Assembly (NCBI RefSeq): GCF_000024345.1
Contig: NC_013729.1
Location: 1,736,001 to 1,800,000, forward strand
DNA: 64,000 nucleotides
DNA from: Kribbella flavida DSM 17836
GTDB lineage: Bacteria > Actinomycetota > Actinomycetes > Propionibacteriales > Kribbellaceae
Direction: 5' to 3'
Shown: piece after piece, positions 16,536 through 25,146 of the stretch
Layout of the letters: every line of letters starts with the position of its first letter
Position numbering within the stretch: position 1 is the stretch's first letter
Translations under genes and position numbers: made by a program
Notes under the pieces: model-generated
Database searches by the model: none
Told to the model about the DNA's origin: nothing
The model's input: the letters and a program-made list of their open reading frames with translations, nothing else

Positions 16536-16586
16536 GAAGCGCCGGTGGGACCTGGACGGTCCGGCCGGCCGAGCTGACAGGAGCTG

Positions 16587-17537
16587 ATGGCGATGCAGGC
16601 GATCTGGAAGGGCGCCATCTCGTTCGGGATGGTGACGATCCCGATCAAGGTGTACTCCGCGACCGAGGAGAAGGACATCTCCTTCCGGCAGGTGCACGTC
16701 GCCGACGGCGGCCGGATCCGGTACAAGCGGGTCTGCTCCGAGTGCGGCGAGGAGGTGCCGTACTCCGACATCGGCAAGGGCTACGAAATGGCCGACGGCC
16801 GGATGGTGGTGCTGGAGCCGGACGACTTCGCCGACCTGCCGCTGTCCAGCAAGAAGGTCATCGACGTGCTGGAGTTCGTGCCGGCCGACCAGGTCGACCC
16901 GCTCTACCTCGGCAAGTCGTACTACCTGGCCGCCGACGGCGGTCCCGGCGGCAAGCCGTACGTGCTGCTGCGCGACGCGCTCGAGGGGTCGGAGCTGTAC
17001 GCGCTGGTCAAGGTGGCGCTGCGGTCCCGGGAGAGCCTCGGCCTGCTGCGCACGCACGACAACGTGCTGGTGCTTCAGGTGATGCTGTGGCCGGACGAGG
17101 TGCGCGACTCCGCCTTCGCGGCGCCGCCCGAGGACGTCGAGATCCGCAAGCAGGAGAAGGCGATGGCCGAGTCGTACATCGACACCCTGCGCGGCGAGTT
17201 CGACCCGGACCAGTACCACGACGAGTACCGGCAGGCGCTGGAGCAGGTCGTCGAGGCGAAGGCGGCCGGCGTACCGATGCCGGAGACCGAGGAGGAGGAG
17301 CCGGAGGGCGCCGAAGTCGTCGACCTGGTTGCCGCGCTGCGCGCTTCGGTGGAGGCTGCGAAGGCCCGCCGCGCCGGTGGCGGTGCGTCCGCCGACGGTG
17401 AACCGGCAAAGAAGGCCGCGCCGGCGAAGAAGGCGCCCGCTGCGAAGAAGGCCGCGCCGGCCAAGAAGACCGCCGCCGCGAAGAAGGCGCCGGCCAAGAA
17501 GACCGCTGCCAAGAAGGCCACCAAGAAGTCCGCCTGA
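16587..17537 (+). CDS. ku: Ku protein (non-homologous end joining)
   Basis: 316 residues. The core (1-~255) has all the bacterial Ku landmarks: AIWKGAISFGMVTIPIKVYSA at the start, then RIRYKRVCSECGEEVPYSDIGKGYE, LPLSSKKVIDVLEFVP and YIDTLRGEFDPDQYHDEYRQAL. Ku homodimers encircle DNA ends and recruit ligase D for double-strand-break repair. The last ~50 residues are an Ala/Lys-rich tail of KKAAPAK-type repeats, the basic extension found on many actinobacterial Ku proteins and linked to DNA binding. The ATG at 16587 follows GGAG. No ligase D gene is in the window. A hairpin terminator follows at 17560. Confidence 0.93.
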   Translation: MAMQAIWKGAISFGMVTIPIKVYSATEEKDISFRQVHVADGGRIRYKRVCSECGEEVPYSDIGKGYEMADGRMVVLEPDDFADLPLSSKKVIDVLEFVPADQVDPLYLGKSYYLAADGGPGGKPYVLLRDALEGSELYALVKVALRSRESLGLLRTHDNVLVLQVMLWPDEVRDSAFAAPPEDVEIRKQEKAMAESYIDTLRGEFDPDQYHDEYRQALEQVVEAKAAGVPMPETEEEEPEGAEVVDLVAALRASVEAAKARRAGGGASADGEPAKKAAPAKKAPAAKKAAPAKKTAAAKKAPAKKTAAKKATKKSA

Positions 17538-17559
17538 CCCGGTCACAGCTCGGCAGTCC

Positions 17560-17592
17560 GCGGCCGGCCTCCCTTCCTTGGGAGCCGGTCGC
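17560..17592 (+). terminator. Hairpin terminator after ku
   Basis: GCGGCCGGCCTCCC (17560-17573) pairs, with a bulge, with GGGAGCCGGTCGC (17580-17592) around a 6-base loop TTCCTT. It lies between convergent genes and may serve both. There is no U-tract. Confidence 0.45.
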
Positions 17593-17660
17593 GGGATCAG
17601 CGCTTGGCCCCTCAGCCTGGCCGAACACATCGGCCGTTGGGGGCCCGTCCGTGCCGCCGG

Positions 17661-18530
17661 TCAGTGGCCGGCTGCGAAGCGGATGATCCGCGCGTTCACC
17701 TGCGCCGGGAACTCGCCCGGAAGGGCATGGCTCGCCTCCGGCCAGAGCTCGGCCTCGACGTCCGGAAGCAGCGTCTGGGCCCGCCGCACCGCGACCTGCG
17801 GACTGTGCACCACGCTGCGTCCGCCGATGAGCGCGAGCACCGGCACCTGGACCGATCGCAGCACGTCGTCGGTCACGTACTCCGGCGACGGCAACCTCAT
17901 GCGGTAGTCGCGCTGCCCCTGGGTCAGCAGCCGCATGATCGGCTGATCCATCGCCGCGCCACCCGACACCCACCCGAGGAACCGTTCACCCACGCCTCCC
18001 GGCACCCCCGGCAGCATCGTGAACCCGCCGAGCAGGAACTTCGGCGCGAACTTCGCCAGCACGTTCGCGGGCTCGAGCAGGCTGACCGACGCTGCCCGCT
18101 CCGGCGCGTACCGCGCAAGGTTGAACGCGAGCCAGCCGCCGCTGGACAGTCCGACCAGATGAGCCCGTCCGACCCCGAGCTCGTCCAGCGTCTCCCGCAG
18201 CCACAGCGCCTGGTCCTCCGCGGTCCGGATCGGTACGGTCTGCACGCTCCGCCCGGGCTCGCCCAGACAGTCGATCGCGTAGACCTGCCGTGCCGCCGTC
18301 AGGCCGGCCAGGTTGGGCTGCCACATCGCCGACGTGGCGCCCCGCCCGTGCAGCAGCACGAACGGCACCCCGTCCCCGCCCGACCGGAACTGCAAGACCC
18401 GCACCTGGCCGAACGTCGTCACCGCGTCGACCGCCCCCGGCTCACCCGGCAGCGCACGGATCAGCGCGTCGTACCGCGCGAGGTAGTCGTCCCTGGCCTG
18501 CGCGCTGACGAAGTGCCCGATCCCTGCCAT
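17661..18530 (-). CDS. Alpha/beta hydrolase
   Basis: 289 residues with the alpha/beta-hydrolase plan. There is an oxyanion-loop region FVLLHGRGATSAMWQPNLAG, then AIDCLGEPGRSVQTVPI, the nucleophile elbow HLVGLSSGGWLAF (G-x-S-x-G), a short cap, VPVLALIGGRSVVH, and the late His in LWPEASHALPGEFP. No signal peptide, so cytoplasmic. Probably an esterase or lactonase; substrate unknown. It stands alone on the minus strand, convergent with ku and divergent from the aldehyde dehydrogenase gene. The 233 bases up to 18763 show no gene. Confidence 0.8.
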   Translation of the reverse strand: MAGIGHFVSAQARDDYLARYDALIRALPGEPGAVDAVTTFGQVRVLQFRSGGDGVPFVLLHGRGATSAMWQPNLAGLTAARQVYAIDCLGEPGRSVQTVPIRTAEDQALWLRETLDELGVGRAHLVGLSSGGWLAFNLARYAPERAASVSLLEPANVLAKFAPKFLLGGFTMLPGVPGGVGERFLGWVSGGAAMDQPIMRLLTQGQRDYRMRLPSPEYVTDDVLRSVQVPVLALIGGRSVVHSPQVAVRRAQTLLPDVEAELWPEASHALPGEFPAQVNARIIRFAAGH

Positions 18531-18763
18531 GCCGGCAATCTACCGACCGGCGCGCGAGGTCTCGGAGGGGCGTGCGCTCAGGTCCGGACCGGCAGGTGGA
18601 ACGCCCGCTCCACACAATGAGCCCCCCGACGGGACCACTCGGCTTCGTGGTCCGGGCGTGGGCGTGGCAGCATGAAGACGCGAAGATGTCGCGGCAGACC
18701 CCGATCGGGCCCCGCGGCCCGCACCACCGGCGTACCCACCACCGATCGAGGAGCCCCGCAGTC

Positions 18764-20392
18764 ATGGATGCCGTCACCGCCGTACCGACGCCCGCGAACG
18801 AGCCCGTCAAGGGATACGCGCCGGGTTCGCCCGAGCGGACCGGGCTGGAGGCGAAGCTCAAGGAGTTCAACGCCGCCGGGCCGATCGACCTGACCTGCAC
18901 GATCGGCGGTGAGCAGCGGCTCGGCGGTGGCGCGACGATCGAGGTGGTGCAGCCGCACAAGCACTCCCACGTGCTCGGCACCCTGGGCAACGGCACCGAG
19001 GCCGACGGCCGGGCCGCGGTCGAGGCGGCGCTCGCGGCGGCCCCGTCTTGGCGCTCGCTGTCCTTCGACGACCGGGCGGCGATCTTCCTCAAGGCCGCCG
19101 ATCTGCTGGCCGGCCCGTGGCGCGACACCCTGAACGCGGCGACCATGCTCGGCCAGTCCAAGACCGCGCAGCAGGCCGAGATCGACGCCGCCTGCGAGCT
19201 GATCGACTTCCTGCGCTTCAACGTCGCGTTCGCGCGCCAGATCGTCAGCGACCAGCCGATCAGCTCACCGGGCGTGTGGAACCGGGTCGACTACCGCCCG
19301 CTGGAGGGCTTCGTCTACGCGATCACCCCGTTCAACTTCACCGCGATCGCCGGCAACCTGCCGACCGCGCCCGCGCTGATGGGCAACACGGTGGTCTGGA
19401 AGCCGTCGCCGACCCAGCAGTTCGCGGCGCACTGGACGATGCGGCTGTTCGAGGCCGCCGGACTGCCGGCCGGCGTGATCAACCTGGTCACCGGCGACGG
19501 CCTCGACGTGAGCAAGGCCGTGCTGACCCACCCGGACCTGGCCGGCATCCACTTCACCGGCTCGACCAAGACGTTCCAGAGCCTGTGGTCGACCGTCGGC
19601 GCCAACGTCGCGTCGTACCGGACCTACCCGCGGCTGGTCGGCGAGACCGGCGGCAAGGACTTCATCCTGGCGCACCCGTCGGCCGACCCGGCGGTGCTGA
19701 AGACCGCGATGGTGCGCGGCGCGTTCGAGTACCAGGGCCAGAAGTGCTCGGCCGCCAGCCGCTCGTACGTCGCCCGCTCGGTCTGGGACAAGATCCGCGA
19801 CGACCTGGCCGCCGAGACCGACGCACTGACGATGGGCGACGTCACCGACCTGTCGAACTTCCTCGGCGCGGTGATCGACGACCGGGCCTTCGCCAAGCAC
19901 AAGACCGCGATCGACCGGGCCCAGCAGTCCGACGCGATCGAGGTCCTGGCCGGCGGCACGTACGACGACAGCCAGGGCTACTTCATCCGCCCGACGCTGC
20001 TGGTCTCCGACGACCCGACCGACGAGGTCTTCACCACCGAGTACTTCGGCCCGATCCTCGGCGTGCACGTCTACGACGACGCCGACTACGACAACGTGCT
20101 GCGGGCGATGGAGAGCGCCGCGCCGTACGGGCTGACCGGCGCGGTGATCGCGCAGGACCGGCACGCGATCGCGGCGGCCAGCGACCACCTGCGGTTCGCC
20201 GCCGGCAACTTCTACGTCAACGACAAGCCGACCGGCGCGGTCGTCGGCCAGCAGCCGTTCGGCGGGTCCCGGGCCAGCGGCACCAACGACAAGGCCGGCT
20301 CGATGTGGAACCTGATCCGCTGGGCCAGCCCCCGGTCGATGAAGGAGACCTTCGTCCCGCCGACCGACTACCGCTACCCCCACCAGGGCTGA
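18764..20392 (+). CDS. pruA: L-glutamate gamma-semialdehyde dehydrogenase (1-pyrroline-5-carboxylate dehydrogenase)
   Basis: 542 residues, the usual length for the stand-alone enzyme. It oxidises glutamate-5-semialdehyde to glutamate with NAD+, the second step of proline breakdown, in the cytosol. Seen here: the substrate/NAD region FVYAITPFNFTAIAGNLPTA, the catalytic Glu in LVGETGGKDF, the catalytic Cys in FEYQGQKCSAASR, and the C-terminal GQQPFGGSRASGTNDKAG. I start at the ATG at 18764, with GAGGAG upstream; an earlier ATG in frame adds 64 unrelated residues. The partner proline dehydrogenase is not in the window. A perfect hairpin follows the stop. Confidence 0.92.
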   Translation: MDAVTAVPTPANEPVKGYAPGSPERTGLEAKLKEFNAAGPIDLTCTIGGEQRLGGGATIEVVQPHKHSHVLGTLGNGTEADGRAAVEAALAAAPSWRSLSFDDRAAIFLKAADLLAGPWRDTLNAATMLGQSKTAQQAEIDAACELIDFLRFNVAFARQIVSDQPISSPGVWNRVDYRPLEGFVYAITPFNFTAIAGNLPTAPALMGNTVVWKPSPTQQFAAHWTMRLFEAAGLPAGVINLVTGDGLDVSKAVLTHPDLAGIHFTGSTKTFQSLWSTVGANVASYRTYPRLVGETGGKDFILAHPSADPAVLKTAMVRGAFEYQGQKCSAASRSYVARSVWDKIRDDLAAETDALTMGDVTDLSNFLGAVIDDRAFAKHKTAIDRAQQSDAIEVLAGGTYDDSQGYFIRPTLLVSDDPTDEVFTTEYFGPILGVHVYDDADYDNVLRAMESAAPYGLTGAVIAQDRHAIAAASDHLRFAAGNFYVNDKPTGAVVGQQPFGGSRASGTNDKAGSMWNLIRWASPRSMKETFVPPTDYRYPHQG

Positions 20393-20395
20393 TTC

Positions 20396-20418
20396 GGCAG
20401 CTCCCCGCAGGAGCTGCC
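20396..20418 (+). terminator. Hairpin terminator after pruA
   Basis: GGCAGCTCC (20396-20404) and GGAGCTGCC (20410-20418) form a perfect 9-base stem with loop CCGCA, beginning 4 bases after the pruA stop. No U-tract. The tetR gene converges from the right. Confidence 0.55.
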
Positions 20419-20515
20419 CCCGACCTGCCGCAGGCGGCGATGCGCGGTCAGCATCGCCGCCCGGTTCGTTGCCGCGCCGCGGACCCGGGCGAAGAGCTCG
20501 TCCGTGCTGTAGGCG

Positions 20516-21157
20516 TCAGCGGTCGGTGACCAGGCCCCGGCGGACGGTGATGTAGAAGGTGGTCATGTCGTCGATCAGGTCCTCGAGGTGGTTCTCGTCG
20601 CGCAGGTTCGCGTCGAGCAGCCAGTCGGAGATCTGGTCGAACAGGCCGCCGATCAGGCCGATCGCGACGCCGCGCCGGGCCCGGCGGTCCGCCTCGTCCG
20701 GCGGACCGTCGTAGCGGTCCCAGAGCTGTTCGAGAAAGCCGGCCGCCCAGCGGCGGTTGGTCCGGCGCTGGCGCTCGACCGTGCTGGAGATGCCGCCGGC
20801 CTGGCCGAAGGTGACCCGGGCGAGGCGAGGATCGTCCACCAGCGCGTGCGCGAACGCGGCGAGCAGCCGGGGCGCGACCTCGCGCTCGCTGCGGTCCGCG
20901 TTCGCCGCGGCAAGCTCCATCATGCCCTGTTCGAGCCGCTCGGACGTACGTTTGAGCAGCGCGACGTAGCAGTCCTCACGGCTCTCGAAGACCTCGTAGA
21001 AGCTCTTGGTCCCGACGTACGCCGTGGTGCAGATCTGCTCGATCGAGGTGTTCGCGTAGCCCTGGGCGGCGAACAGGTCGAGCGCGGCGTCCAGCAGCTG
21101 TTCCCGGCGTTCCGCGCGGCGCTGCTCCGCGTCGAGACCCCTGATCACTCGGCCCAT
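20516..21157 (-). CDS. TetR-family transcriptional regulator
   Basis: 213 residues. The N-terminal helix-turn-helix is clear: RREQLLDAALDLFAAQGYANTSIEQICTTAYVGTKSFYEVFESREDCYVALL, read across residues 18-68. The C-terminal ligand domain is all-helical (LLAAFAHALVDDPRLARVTFGQAGGIS) and unassigned. It is divergent from the secreted lipase gene (140 bases between starts) and convergent with pruA, so the lipase is the natural candidate target, which is inference. I see no clear palindrome in the shared region. Confidence 0.8.
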   Translation of the reverse strand: MGRVIRGLDAEQRRAERREQLLDAALDLFAAQGYANTSIEQICTTAYVGTKSFYEVFESREDCYVALLKRTSERLEQGMMELAAANADRSEREVAPRLLAAFAHALVDDPRLARVTFGQAGGISSTVERQRRTNRRWAAGFLEQLWDRYDGPPDEADRRARRGVAIGLIGGLFDQISDWLLDANLRDENHLEDLIDDMTTFYITVRRGLVTDR

Positions 21158-21296
21158 GCGCGGACGTTACCCCGCGCGTCCGGTTCGTGACCAGTCGCAC
21201 CGATTCTCAACACGAGGTCTTGTCGCAAGCCCGTCGACGTGCTGCACTGTCGGTCACCTCGTCGTCACCGAACGACACAGCCCCTCAGGAGCCCCG

Positions 21297-22199
21297 ATGA
21301 GAACACTGCTCCGACGAGCGACGGCCGGTGCCCTCGCCGCCGTCCTGCTCGCCGTCACCGCCGGTACGGCGAGCGCGGGTACCAGCGCCAGTACGAGCAC
21401 CGGTCCGACGAGCGCGGCCGACGCGCCGTCCGCGGGCTTCGACAACTGGGCCTGCAAGCCGTCCGCGGCCCATCCCCACCCGCTCGTGCTGCTGCACGGC
21501 CTCGGCGGCAACGGCCCGGGCAACTACTCCTACCTCGGCCCGTACCTCGCGGCCCGGGGCTACTGCGCCTTCACCCTCACCTACGGCCAGGCGACGCCGG
21601 CGATCCCGGTCGGCGGCACGGTCTCGATCAGCCGGTCGTCGGCCGAGATCGAGGCCTTCGTCGACCGGGTCCGGACCGCGACCGGAGCCGCGAAGGTCGA
21701 TCTCGTCGGCCACTCCGAAGGCGGTTTCCAGAGCATCTACGGCCCGAAGGTCCGCGGCTACGCCGCCAAGGTCGGCAAGGTGGTCGCGCTCGCCCCGCCG
21801 ACGCACGGTACGACGTTCGCCGGGCTGGTCAGCGTCGGCGACTACCTCGGGCTGCGGCCGCTGGTCGACCAGGTGCTGCGCGACTTCGGCTGCCCGGCCT
21901 GCGACGAGCTCATCGTCGGCGGCGCGGCCGTCGAGCAGCTGACCGCCGGACCGATCGCCCAGCCGGGGGTGCGGTACACGGTGATCGCGTCGCGTCTCGA
22001 CGCCCTGGTGACACCGCACGAGACGTCGTTCATCCGGGAGAGCGGGGTGCGGAACCTGTTCGTCCAGGACGTCTGCCCGCTCGACCCGGTCGGCCACGTC
22101 GGGCTCGCCTTCGACCCGACGGTCGCGCAGCTGGTCGCGAACGCGCTGGACCCGGCGCGAGCCCGGCCGGTGCTCTGCGGCTTCGGTCCGCCGTTGTAG
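21297..22199 (+). CDS. Secreted triacylglycerol lipase/esterase (alpha/beta fold)
   Basis: 300 residues from the ATG at 21297, with AGGAG 5 bases upstream; the longer open frame is non-coding. A Sec signal peptide (MRTLLRRATAGALAAVLLAVTAGTASA, with a likely cut after TASA) is followed by a Thr/Ser-rich spacer. The lipase core has LVLLHGLGGNGPGNYSYLGP (oxyanion loop), VDLVGHSEGGFQSIYGP (nucleophile Ser in G-H-S-E-G), a late Asp region SRLDALVTP and the catalytic His in GHVGLAF. Four cysteines (FGCPACDEL, QDVCPLD, VLCGFG) suit an extracellular enzyme. This matches actinobacterial lipases that split long acyl esters outside the cell. Confidence 0.85.
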   Translation: MRTLLRRATAGALAAVLLAVTAGTASAGTSASTSTGPTSAADAPSAGFDNWACKPSAAHPHPLVLLHGLGGNGPGNYSYLGPYLAARGYCAFTLTYGQATPAIPVGGTVSISRSSAEIEAFVDRVRTATGAAKVDLVGHSEGGFQSIYGPKVRGYAAKVGKVVALAPPTHGTTFAGLVSVGDYLGLRPLVDQVLRDFGCPACDELIVGGAAVEQLTAGPIAQPGVRYTVIASRLDALVTPHETSFIRESGVRNLFVQDVCPLDPVGHVGLAFDPTVAQLVANALDPARARPVLCGFGPPL

Positions 22200-22211
22200 T
22201 CCCGAGCCGAA

Positions 22212-22252
22212 GGGTGCGGATGCCGACAGCAGGGGAGCCGGCATCCGCGCCC
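22212..22252. terminator. Bidirectional hairpin between lipase and zinc-ribbon genes
   Basis: GCGGATGCCG (22216-22225) pairs perfectly with CGGCATCCGC (22239-22248) over a 13-base loop. Flanking GGGT/GCCC extends the stem to 14 pairs with one wobble. It lies 12 bases after the lipase stop, between convergent genes. Confidence 0.55.
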
Positions 22253-22286
22253 TGCCGAGGGTGGTGCGAAACCCGGACCGGCGGTC

Positions 22287-22484
22287 TCAGGCCGTTCGGT
22301 CGAGGTGCAGGGGAGGTCCGATCAGCAGCGCTGTCCCGCAGCTGACGCAGACCCACTCGCCGGCCGGGTCGTCCACCGGGTGGTCCCCGGCCTCGATCCG
22401 CTCGAACAGCACCACCGCCTCGCAGAACACGCAGTAGTGCGCGTCCTCGCCGGGCAGTGCGACATTTCCTCGTTGCCTTTGCAC
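22287..22484 (-). CDS. Small zinc-ribbon protein
   Basis: 65 residues. The start is the GTG at 22484 because a strong Shine-Dalgarno GGAGGTGAG lies 6 bases before it; the frame runs on to an ATG at 22574 without further support. Two CxxC pairs, HYCVFC and WVCVSC, about 30 residues apart and separated by an acidic loop (ERIEAGDHPVDDPAG), make a likely zinc ribbon. It has the look of a rubredoxin-like or rubrerythrin-like knuckle but no wider match I can name. Function unknown. It is 115 bases from, and on the same strand as, the DUF2505 gene. Confidence 0.65.
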   Translation of the reverse strand: MQRQRGNVALPGEDAHYCVFCEAVVLFERIEAGDHPVDDPAGEWVCVSCGTALLIGPPLHLDRTA

Positions 22485-22599
22485 GACAGGCTCACCTCCG
22501 GTGACTGGCCGACTCCAGAGTGCCACCAGCAGTCGCGTCGGTGCGGCAACGACACGGCCCCGCGTGGTGAGCACGGGGCCGGGACAGGTCGGGCGGTCG

Positions 22600-23109
22600 T
22601 CAGTTGGTGCCGTCGTGCCACTCGCGGCCGAGCTCGTGCTCCTTGGCCAGGCCGGAGCGGACCGCGTCGACGACGAACGGCTCGATCTTCTTGCCGATCA
22701 GCGGGACGGCGACCTTCACGTCCAGCTCGATCGCCTGCACCGCGCCCGCGCCGTCGGGCCGGATCGACGCGGTGCCCTTCAGGGTGACCGGGGTGTTGGT
22801 GATCTCGCCGCGCACGTCGGCGTCACGGGACCCGTCGGCGTTCGGCGCGTGCCAGGTCTCGGTCTGCACCACGGTCAGCGTCTCGCCGACGAACTTGCGG
22901 GCGATGTCCGGCACGTCGTCGGCCGGCATCTTCCGCTCGACCCGGACCACCGTGTCGCCACCGGTCGAGCTCACCTTGACGTCGTACGACAGCGCCTTGG
23001 TCTTCTCGCAGGCCTGCTCGCGAAAGGTGGCGTCGGTGACGATGGCGAAGACTTCTTCGGGGGTGGCGTCGTACGACGCCGACATCTTCAGCTCCATGCC
23101 GGACATCAT
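22600..23109 (-). CDS. DUF2505 family protein (SRPBCC-like)
   Basis: 169 residues (or 165 from the internal ATG at 23097). It reads MELKMSASYDATPEEVFAIVTDATFREQACEKTKAL, then GGDTVVRVERKMPADDVPDIARKFVGETL, and ends with VPLIGKKIEPFVVDAVRSGLAKEHELG. This is the actinobacterial DUF2505 pattern, a helix-grip hydrophobic-pocket domain related to START/polyketide-cyclase proteins. The family probably binds a lipid-like ligand; no reaction is known. No signal peptide. Confidence 0.8.
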   Translation of the reverse strand: MMSGMELKMSASYDATPEEVFAIVTDATFREQACEKTKALSYDVKVSSTGGDTVVRVERKMPADDVPDIARKFVGETLTVVQTETWHAPNADGSRDADVRGEITNTPVTLKGTASIRPDGAGAVQAIELDVKVAVPLIGKKIEPFVVDAVRSGLAKEHELGREWHDGTN

Positions 23110-23250
23110 GGCACCACCGGTCGGTCACGGCGCCGGCCCGTTGCCGGTGCGGTCGTGAAGACGTGCCACCCCGGGCCGCCCGTGTCACAGCATCTCCGGC
23201 TGTCTCGTCTCGGGGCCGGCAGCAAGTACCGGATTCGGGAGGTCGACGAG

Positions 23251-24165
23251 ATGCGAGTGTTCGTGGCAGGTGGAACGGGCGTCCTCGGACGTCGTCTGGT
23301 GCCGCAGCTGGTGGCCCGTGGCCATCAGGTGACGGCGACGACGACCACCGCGGGCAAGCTCGGGTTGCTGGAGCAGTTGGGCGCGGAAGGAGTGGTGATG
23401 GACGGCCTGGATGCCGCCTCGGTCGGTGAGGCCGTTGCGGCGGCCAGGCCGGACACCATCGTGAACCAGATGACGGCGCTGTCCACGACGCACGCGGGCA
23501 AGCCCACCCTGCGTAACGCCGACCGCTTCTTCGCCCGCACCAACCGGCTTCGGTCCGAAGGAGTGGACCACCTGCTGGCCGCGGCCGACGCGACCGGAGT
23601 GGCCCACGTCGTCTCGCAGGGGCACGCCAGCATGAACGGGATCCGCACGGGCGGATGGGTCAAGACCGAGCAGGACCCGCTGGAGGTGATACCGGGCACC
23701 CACGCGATGCACCACCTCGAGCAGGCGGTGGTCGGGGCCGGCGGCGCGGTCCTGCGGTACGGCGGCTTCTACGGGCCGGGCGCCAACGACGATCAGCTCG
23801 AGCTGGTCCGGAAGCGGCTGTTCCCGCTCGTCGGAACGGGGACCGGCTTCTTCTCGTGGGTGCACGTCGACGACGCGGCGAGCGCCACCGTGCTGGCGGT
23901 GGAGCAGAAGGTGACGGGCGTGTTCAACATCGTCGACGACGAGCCTGCTCCGGTCAGCGCGTGGCTGCCGTACCTCGCCGAGTGCGCCGGGGCGAAACCA
24001 CCGCGGCGGCTTCCGGCCTGGCTGGCTCGGCTGCTGGCCGGTGAGATGGTGGTCGGCATGATGACCGAGGGGCGTGCGTTCTCGAACGCCAAAGCCAAGC
24101 GGGAGCTCGGCTGGGAGCTGCGCTACCCGTCGTGGCGGCAGGGCTTCGCCGAAAAGCACGCGTGA
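23251..24165 (+). CDS. NAD-dependent epimerase/dehydratase family protein
   Basis: 304 residues starting at the ATG at 23251 with GGAGG upstream; the very long open frame to its left is not coding. It opens with the Rossmann motif MRVFVAGGTGVLGRRLVPQL (G-x-x-G-x-x-G). The substrate half includes AVLRYGGFYGPGAND and FSWVHVDDAASATVLAVE, as in extended short-chain dehydrogenases acting on nucleotide sugars or quinones, but the Tyr-x3-Lys pair is not obvious (HAMHHLEQAV stands where YxxxK would be). Its stop overlaps the GTG of the ECF41 sigma factor (GTGA), tying the two together. Confidence 0.8.
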   Translation: MRVFVAGGTGVLGRRLVPQLVARGHQVTATTTTAGKLGLLEQLGAEGVVMDGLDAASVGEAVAAARPDTIVNQMTALSTTHAGKPTLRNADRFFARTNRLRSEGVDHLLAAADATGVAHVVSQGHASMNGIRTGGWVKTEQDPLEVIPGTHAMHHLEQAVVGAGGAVLRYGGFYGPGANDDQLELVRKRLFPLVGTGTGFFSWVHVDDAASATVLAVEQKVTGVFNIVDDEPAPVSAWLPYLAECAGAKPPRRLPAWLARLLAGEMVVGMMTEGRAFSNAKAKRELGWELRYPSWRQGFAEKHA

Positions 24166-25085
24166 CCCGGGCCGAGGAGTTCCAGGAGCTGCGCGCGCTG
24201 CTGTTCTCGATCGCGTACCGGATCCTCGGCAGCGTGGCCGAGGCGGAGGACGCGGTCCAGGAGACCTGGCTGCGCTACGAGTCGTCCCCGACGCAACCCG
24301 CGTCGGTCAAGGCGTACCTGTCCGCGGTGGTCGCCCGCATCTCGATCGACGTCCTGCGTTCGGCGCGGGTCCGGCGGGAGACGTACGTCGGGCAGTGGTT
24401 CCCCGAGCCGCTGCTCACCGACCCGTACGAGGATCCCGAGCGGTCGGCGGAACTGGCGGACTCGGTGTCGATGGCGGCCCTGCTGCTGCTCGAGCGCCTG
24501 TCCCCGCTGGAACGGGCGGTCTTCGTGCTGCGGGACGTGTTCGGGTTCGGCTTTCCCGAGGTCGCCGCCGCCGTCGGGCGCTCGGAGGCGGCCTGCCGTC
24601 AGTTGGCGGTCCGGGCGCGACGCCACATGGAGCTGGGACGCCCCCGGTTCCACGCGGACCGCCGGGAGCGCGAGGAACTGGCCGCGCGGTTCTTCGACGC
24701 GCTCCGCGACGGCGACATCGACGGCGTACGGGAGTTGCTGGCGGCCGACGTGCGGATGGTCGGGGACGGGGGAGGCAAGGCGCCGGCCCTGGCCAGGACT
24801 GTGGTCGGTGCCGACAACGTGGCCCGGCTGCTCGCCTCGATCTTCCCGGTGCTGGACCGGATCGAGGCGCGGGTGGAGCTGCGTGAGCTGAACGGCCAGC
24901 CGGGCGCGATTCTCCGCGACCGGGACGGCAGGGTGGTCAGCACGTTCGCGCTCGACACCGTGGACGGCCGGATCCAGACGATCCGGTCGGTGCTCAATCC
25001 CGACAAGCTCGGGCACGTCGGTCCGGTGGGTGACGCCTGGGCGATCACCCGTGAGCTGCAGCGGACCCGTCGGCTCGCGGACTGA
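24162..25085 (+). CDS. sigJ: ECF41-type RNA polymerase sigma factor (SigJ-like)
   Basis: 307 residues from the GTG at 24162. Region 2 is FQELRALLFSIAYRILGSVAEAEDAVQETWLRY; region 4 is LLLLERLSPLERAVFVLRDVFGFGFPEVAAAVGRSEAACRQLAVRARRHM (both given in parts). After these comes a ~110-residue SnoaL-like domain (EELAARFFDALRDGDIDGVRELLAADV) containing DGGGK, the motif that marks the C-terminal regulatory extension of group ECF41. In that group the extension replaces a separate anti-sigma factor, and the target is usually a neighbouring carboxymuconolactone decarboxylase, oxidoreductase or epimerase gene. The overlapping epimerase gene fits. A strong hairpin follows. Confidence 0.9.
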   Translation: MTRAEEFQELRALLFSIAYRILGSVAEAEDAVQETWLRYESSPTQPASVKAYLSAVVARISIDVLRSARVRRETYVGQWFPEPLLTDPYEDPERSAELADSVSMAALLLLERLSPLERAVFVLRDVFGFGFPEVAAAVGRSEAACRQLAVRARRHMELGRPRFHADRREREELAARFFDALRDGDIDGVRELLAADVRMVGDGGGKAPALARTVVGADNVARLLASIFPVLDRIEARVELRELNGQPGAILRDRDGRVVSTFALDTVDGRIQTIRSVLNPDKLGHVGPVGDAWAITRELQRTRRLAD

Positions 25086-25099
25086 TCGGCCGGAACCAG

Positions 25100-25138
25100 C
25101 CGGCTCAGGGAGGATCCGGGTGATCCGCCCTGAGCCGG
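25100..25138. terminator. Bidirectional hairpin between sigJ and the short-chain dehydrogenase
   Basis: CCGGCTCAGGG (25100-25110) pairs perfectly with CCCTGAGCCGG (25128-25138); inside, GGATC pairs with GATCC. It lies between convergent stops. Confidence 0.65.
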
Positions 25139-25146
25139 TCAGGCCG

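Noticed and set aside
22501..23250. Upstream extension of the epimerase frame
   Set aside because: It is antisense to the DUF2505 gene, and the Rossmann motif with a ribosome site begins at 23251.
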